Positions 4,195 through 5,766 of a stretch of DNA of 5,766 nucleotides are shown piece by piece. Both the position numbers and the translations under genes were made by a program. How positions within the stretch are numbered: position 1 is the first letter of the stretch; the number at the start of each line of letters is the position of its first letter. Source of the DNA: Paenibacillaceae bacterium (GTDB taxonomy: Bacteria > Bacillota > Bacilli > Paenibacillales > NBRC-103111); assembly GCA_020697475.1 (NCBI GenBank), contig JAJFMO010000270.1, positions 1-5,766 of the forward strand, written 5' to 3'. The notes below the pieces were generated by a model. The model did no database searches. It saw only the letters and a program-made list of their open reading frames with translations, and was not told the origin of the DNA.

Positions 4195-5694
4195 TTACTC
4201 TCCGGACAAGCTGTTTTCCTTCAGGATGACGTCGTGCGCTCCGCCTTCGACCAGACTGGTGGCCGATACAACGGTAATTCGAGCCTTATGATGCAATTCT
4301 TCGATCGAGGAGGCGCCGCAGTTGCACATGGTCGATTTGATTTTGCTAATCGTTTTGTCCAAATTTTCCTGCAGGCTTCCCGCATAAGGCACGTACGAGT
4401 CGACGCCTTCCTCGAACATAAGGTTCTGCTTGCCGCCCATATCGTACCGCTGCCAGTTGCGTGCGCGATTCGAGCCTTCGGCCCAATACTCCTTCACAAA
4501 ACGGCTGCCCACCTTCAGCTTCGGCGTCGGACTTTCGTCAAAGCGGGCGAAGTATCTGCCCATCATGACGAAATCCGCCCCCATGGCCAGGGCGAGCGTA
4601 ATGTGATAGTCGTGGACGATTCCACCATCGGAACAGATCGGGATGTATACTCCGGTTTCGGCAAAATACCGGTCCCTGGTCTCGACAATTTCGATCAAAG
4701 CCGAAGCTTGCCCGCGTCCGATCCCCTTCTGCTCGCGGGTAATGCAAATCGAGCCGCCGCCGACTCCGACCTTGACGAAATCGGCCCCCGATTCGACCAG
4801 ATACATAAATCCTTCCCGATCCACTACGTTGCCCGCGCCGATTTTCACATCGAAGTTCGACTTGACGAATTGCAATGTTTCACGCTGCCACTCGCTATAG
4901 CCGTCCGAGGAATCGATGACAAGAACATCCACTCCCGCCTCCACCAAGGCAGGCACTCTCTCCTCATAATCTTTCGTGTTGATGCCGGCGCCGACAATAT
5001 AGCTTTTGTTCTCGTCGAGCAACTCTAGCGGGTTTTCTTTATGCGCATCATAATCCTTGCGGAAAACAAGGTACTCGAGGTTCTGCCGTTCATCGACGAT
5101 CGGCAGGCAGTTCAGCTTGTGCGACCAAATCAAATCGTTGGCTTCGGAAAGAGTAATGCCGGAGGTTCCGTAAATGAGGGAGGAGAAGGGGGTCATGAAA
5201 TCGCGAATCGGTTTGTCCAAAAGGTCTCGGCTCGTGCGGTAATCGCGGCTGGTTACGATGCCGAGCAGCTTTCCTTTCGGCGTTCCGTCATCCGTGACGG
5301 CAACGGTGGAATGTCCTGTCTTTTGCTTCAAATCGAGGATATCCTGGAGTGAATGATCCGGAGTCAGGTTGGAACGGCTGGCGACAAAGCCGGCTTTGTA
5401 CCCTTTGACCTTTCGTACCATTTCCGCCTGTTCCTCAATCGGCTGCGAGCAATAAATGAAGGAAATACCGCCGCACCGGGCCAGCGCTGTGGCCATCTCA
5501 TGATCCGATACTGCCTGCATTACAGCAGAGGAGAAAGGGATATTTAGCGAAATGGCTGGCGTCTCTCCCCTTTCGTATTTAACAAGCGGCGTCGACAGAT
5601 TGACGTTCCCAGGAATACAGTGCTTCTCCGTTAAATTGGGAATTAACAAATACTCGCTGAACGTCCGGGACGGCTCCGGATAATAGGTGGCCAT
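4195..5694 (-). CDS. guaB: IMP dehydrogenase
   Basis: A complete 499-residue IMP dehydrogenase, the cytoplasmic NAD-dependent enzyme converting IMP to XMP, the committed step to GMP. The start is set by AGGAGG (plus-strand CCTCCT at 5705-5710) 10 bases before the ATG. A TIM-barrel is split by two CBS domains at about residues 108-222. Visible motifs are the NAD-site DSSDG (261-265), GAGNV (286-290), the catalytic loop GGGSICITREQKG with C317, the IMP-phosphate region SDGGI (355-359), the flap dyad R416-Y417 in NWQRYDMGG, and the E-E-G motif at 428-430 before VDSYVPYAG. GGGSICITREQKGIGRGQ differs from the usual bacterial GPGSICTTR and resembles the variant subgroup I recall from protozoa and clostridia, so this may be a second or divergent copy. 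It has its own promoter and probably drives the two small genes downstream. No purine riboswitch fits in its short leader. Confidence 0.95.
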   Translation of the reverse strand: MATYYPEPSRTFSEYLLIPNLTEKHCIPGNVNLSTPLVKYERGETPAISLNIPFSSAVMQAVSDHEMATALARCGGISFIYCSQPIEEQAEMVRKVKGYKAGFVASRSNLTPDHSLQDILDLKQKTGHSTVAVTDDGTPKGKLLGIVTSRDYRTSRDLLDKPIRDFMTPFSSLIYGTSGITLSEANDLIWSHKLNCLPIVDERQNLEYLVFRKDYDAHKENPLELLDENKSYIVGAGINTKDYEERVPALVEAGVDVLVIDSSDGYSEWQRETLQFVKSNFDVKIGAGNVVDREGFMYLVESGADFVKVGVGGGSICITREQKGIGRGQASALIEIVETRDRYFAETGVYIPICSDGGIVHDYHITLALAMGADFVMMGRYFARFDESPTPKLKVGSRFVKEYWAEGSNRARNWQRYDMGGKQNLMFEEGVDSYVPYAGSLQENLDKTISKIKSTMCNCGASSIEELHHKARITVVSATSLVEGGAHDVILKENSLSGE

Positions 5695-5733
5695 TTTTCT
5701 TATTCCTCCTCGGTTTTTAGGTAAATTTTTTCA

Positions 5734-5762
5734 ATTATAGCGCCTAGCGCCCCATCGGTCAA
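5734..5762 (-). promoter_or_regulatory. Sigma-A promoter of guaB
   Basis: On the minus strand TTGACC (5762-5757) and TATAAT (5739-5734) are separated by exactly 17 bases, a near-consensus vegetative promoter. The predicted start near 5727 leaves a leader of about 33 bases. The spacer contains GGCGC twice, two bases apart (5751-5747 and 5744-5740), a possible but unproven regulator site. The -35 element is 5 bases from the window edge, so further control sites may lie outside. Confidence 0.87.
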
Positions 5763-5766
5763 CGGG

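Noticed and set aside
4234..5547. Several plus-strand frames opposite guaB
   Set aside because: Shadows of the IMP dehydrogenase gene, whose motifs and length are complete.
5695..5733. Purine riboswitch in the guaB leader
   Set aside because: The predicted leader is about 33 bases, too short for the three-helix aptamer, and no conserved core is visible.

Overview
The window looks like chromosomal DNA from a Gram-positive, low-to-mid GC Bacillota of the Paenibacillus/Cohnella type. The support is strong AGGAGG-type ribosome binding sites, a textbook sigma-A promoter (TTGACC-17-TATAAT), a YmaF-family protein, and a TGTAACGG-headed palindromic repeat that I recall from Paenibacillaceae intergenic regions. 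The recollection is from memory and was not searched.

Layout. (1) Positions 1-1430, plus strand, GC-rich: the end of a RidA/YjgF-like gene, overlapping by four bases with a gene of the neutral/alkaline ceramidase superfamily, closed by a strong intrinsic terminator. (2) 1494-1680: a 187-bp nested imperfect palindrome made of four TGTAACGG-headed units placed symmetrically around one centre. (3) 1676-4192, clearly AT-richer, mostly minus strand: a decayed unrecognised gene, an intact ymaF-like histidine-rich gene, a 42-residue cysteine-rich gene with its own terminator, a small plus-strand gene whose frame appears to break, a two-helix membrane protein gene with a one-base frameshift, and a small CxC gene interrupted by one TGA codon. 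(4) 4195-5766, minus strand, higher GC: a complete IMP dehydrogenase gene (guaB type) with its own promoter at the right edge.

How the genes fit together. The RidA-like and ceramidase-like genes are almost certainly co-transcribed; reactive-imine scavenging beside an amide or ester hydrolase suggests catabolism, but no pathway can be named. IMP dehydrogenase is the committed step to GMP. The TGA-interrupted gene starts two bases after its stop codon, and the membrane-protein gene follows, so the three probably form one transcription unit ending at the hairpin at 3369-3402. Four of the six genes between the two GC-rich blocks carry apparent lesions (two C-to-T-type stops and several single-base frame changes). 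This is either a decaying accessory segment or a stretch of indel errors in the assembly. I found no CRISPR array, tRNA, rRNA, transposase or recognisable defence system. The most unusual items are the nested repeat and the small, mostly overlooked genes around it.
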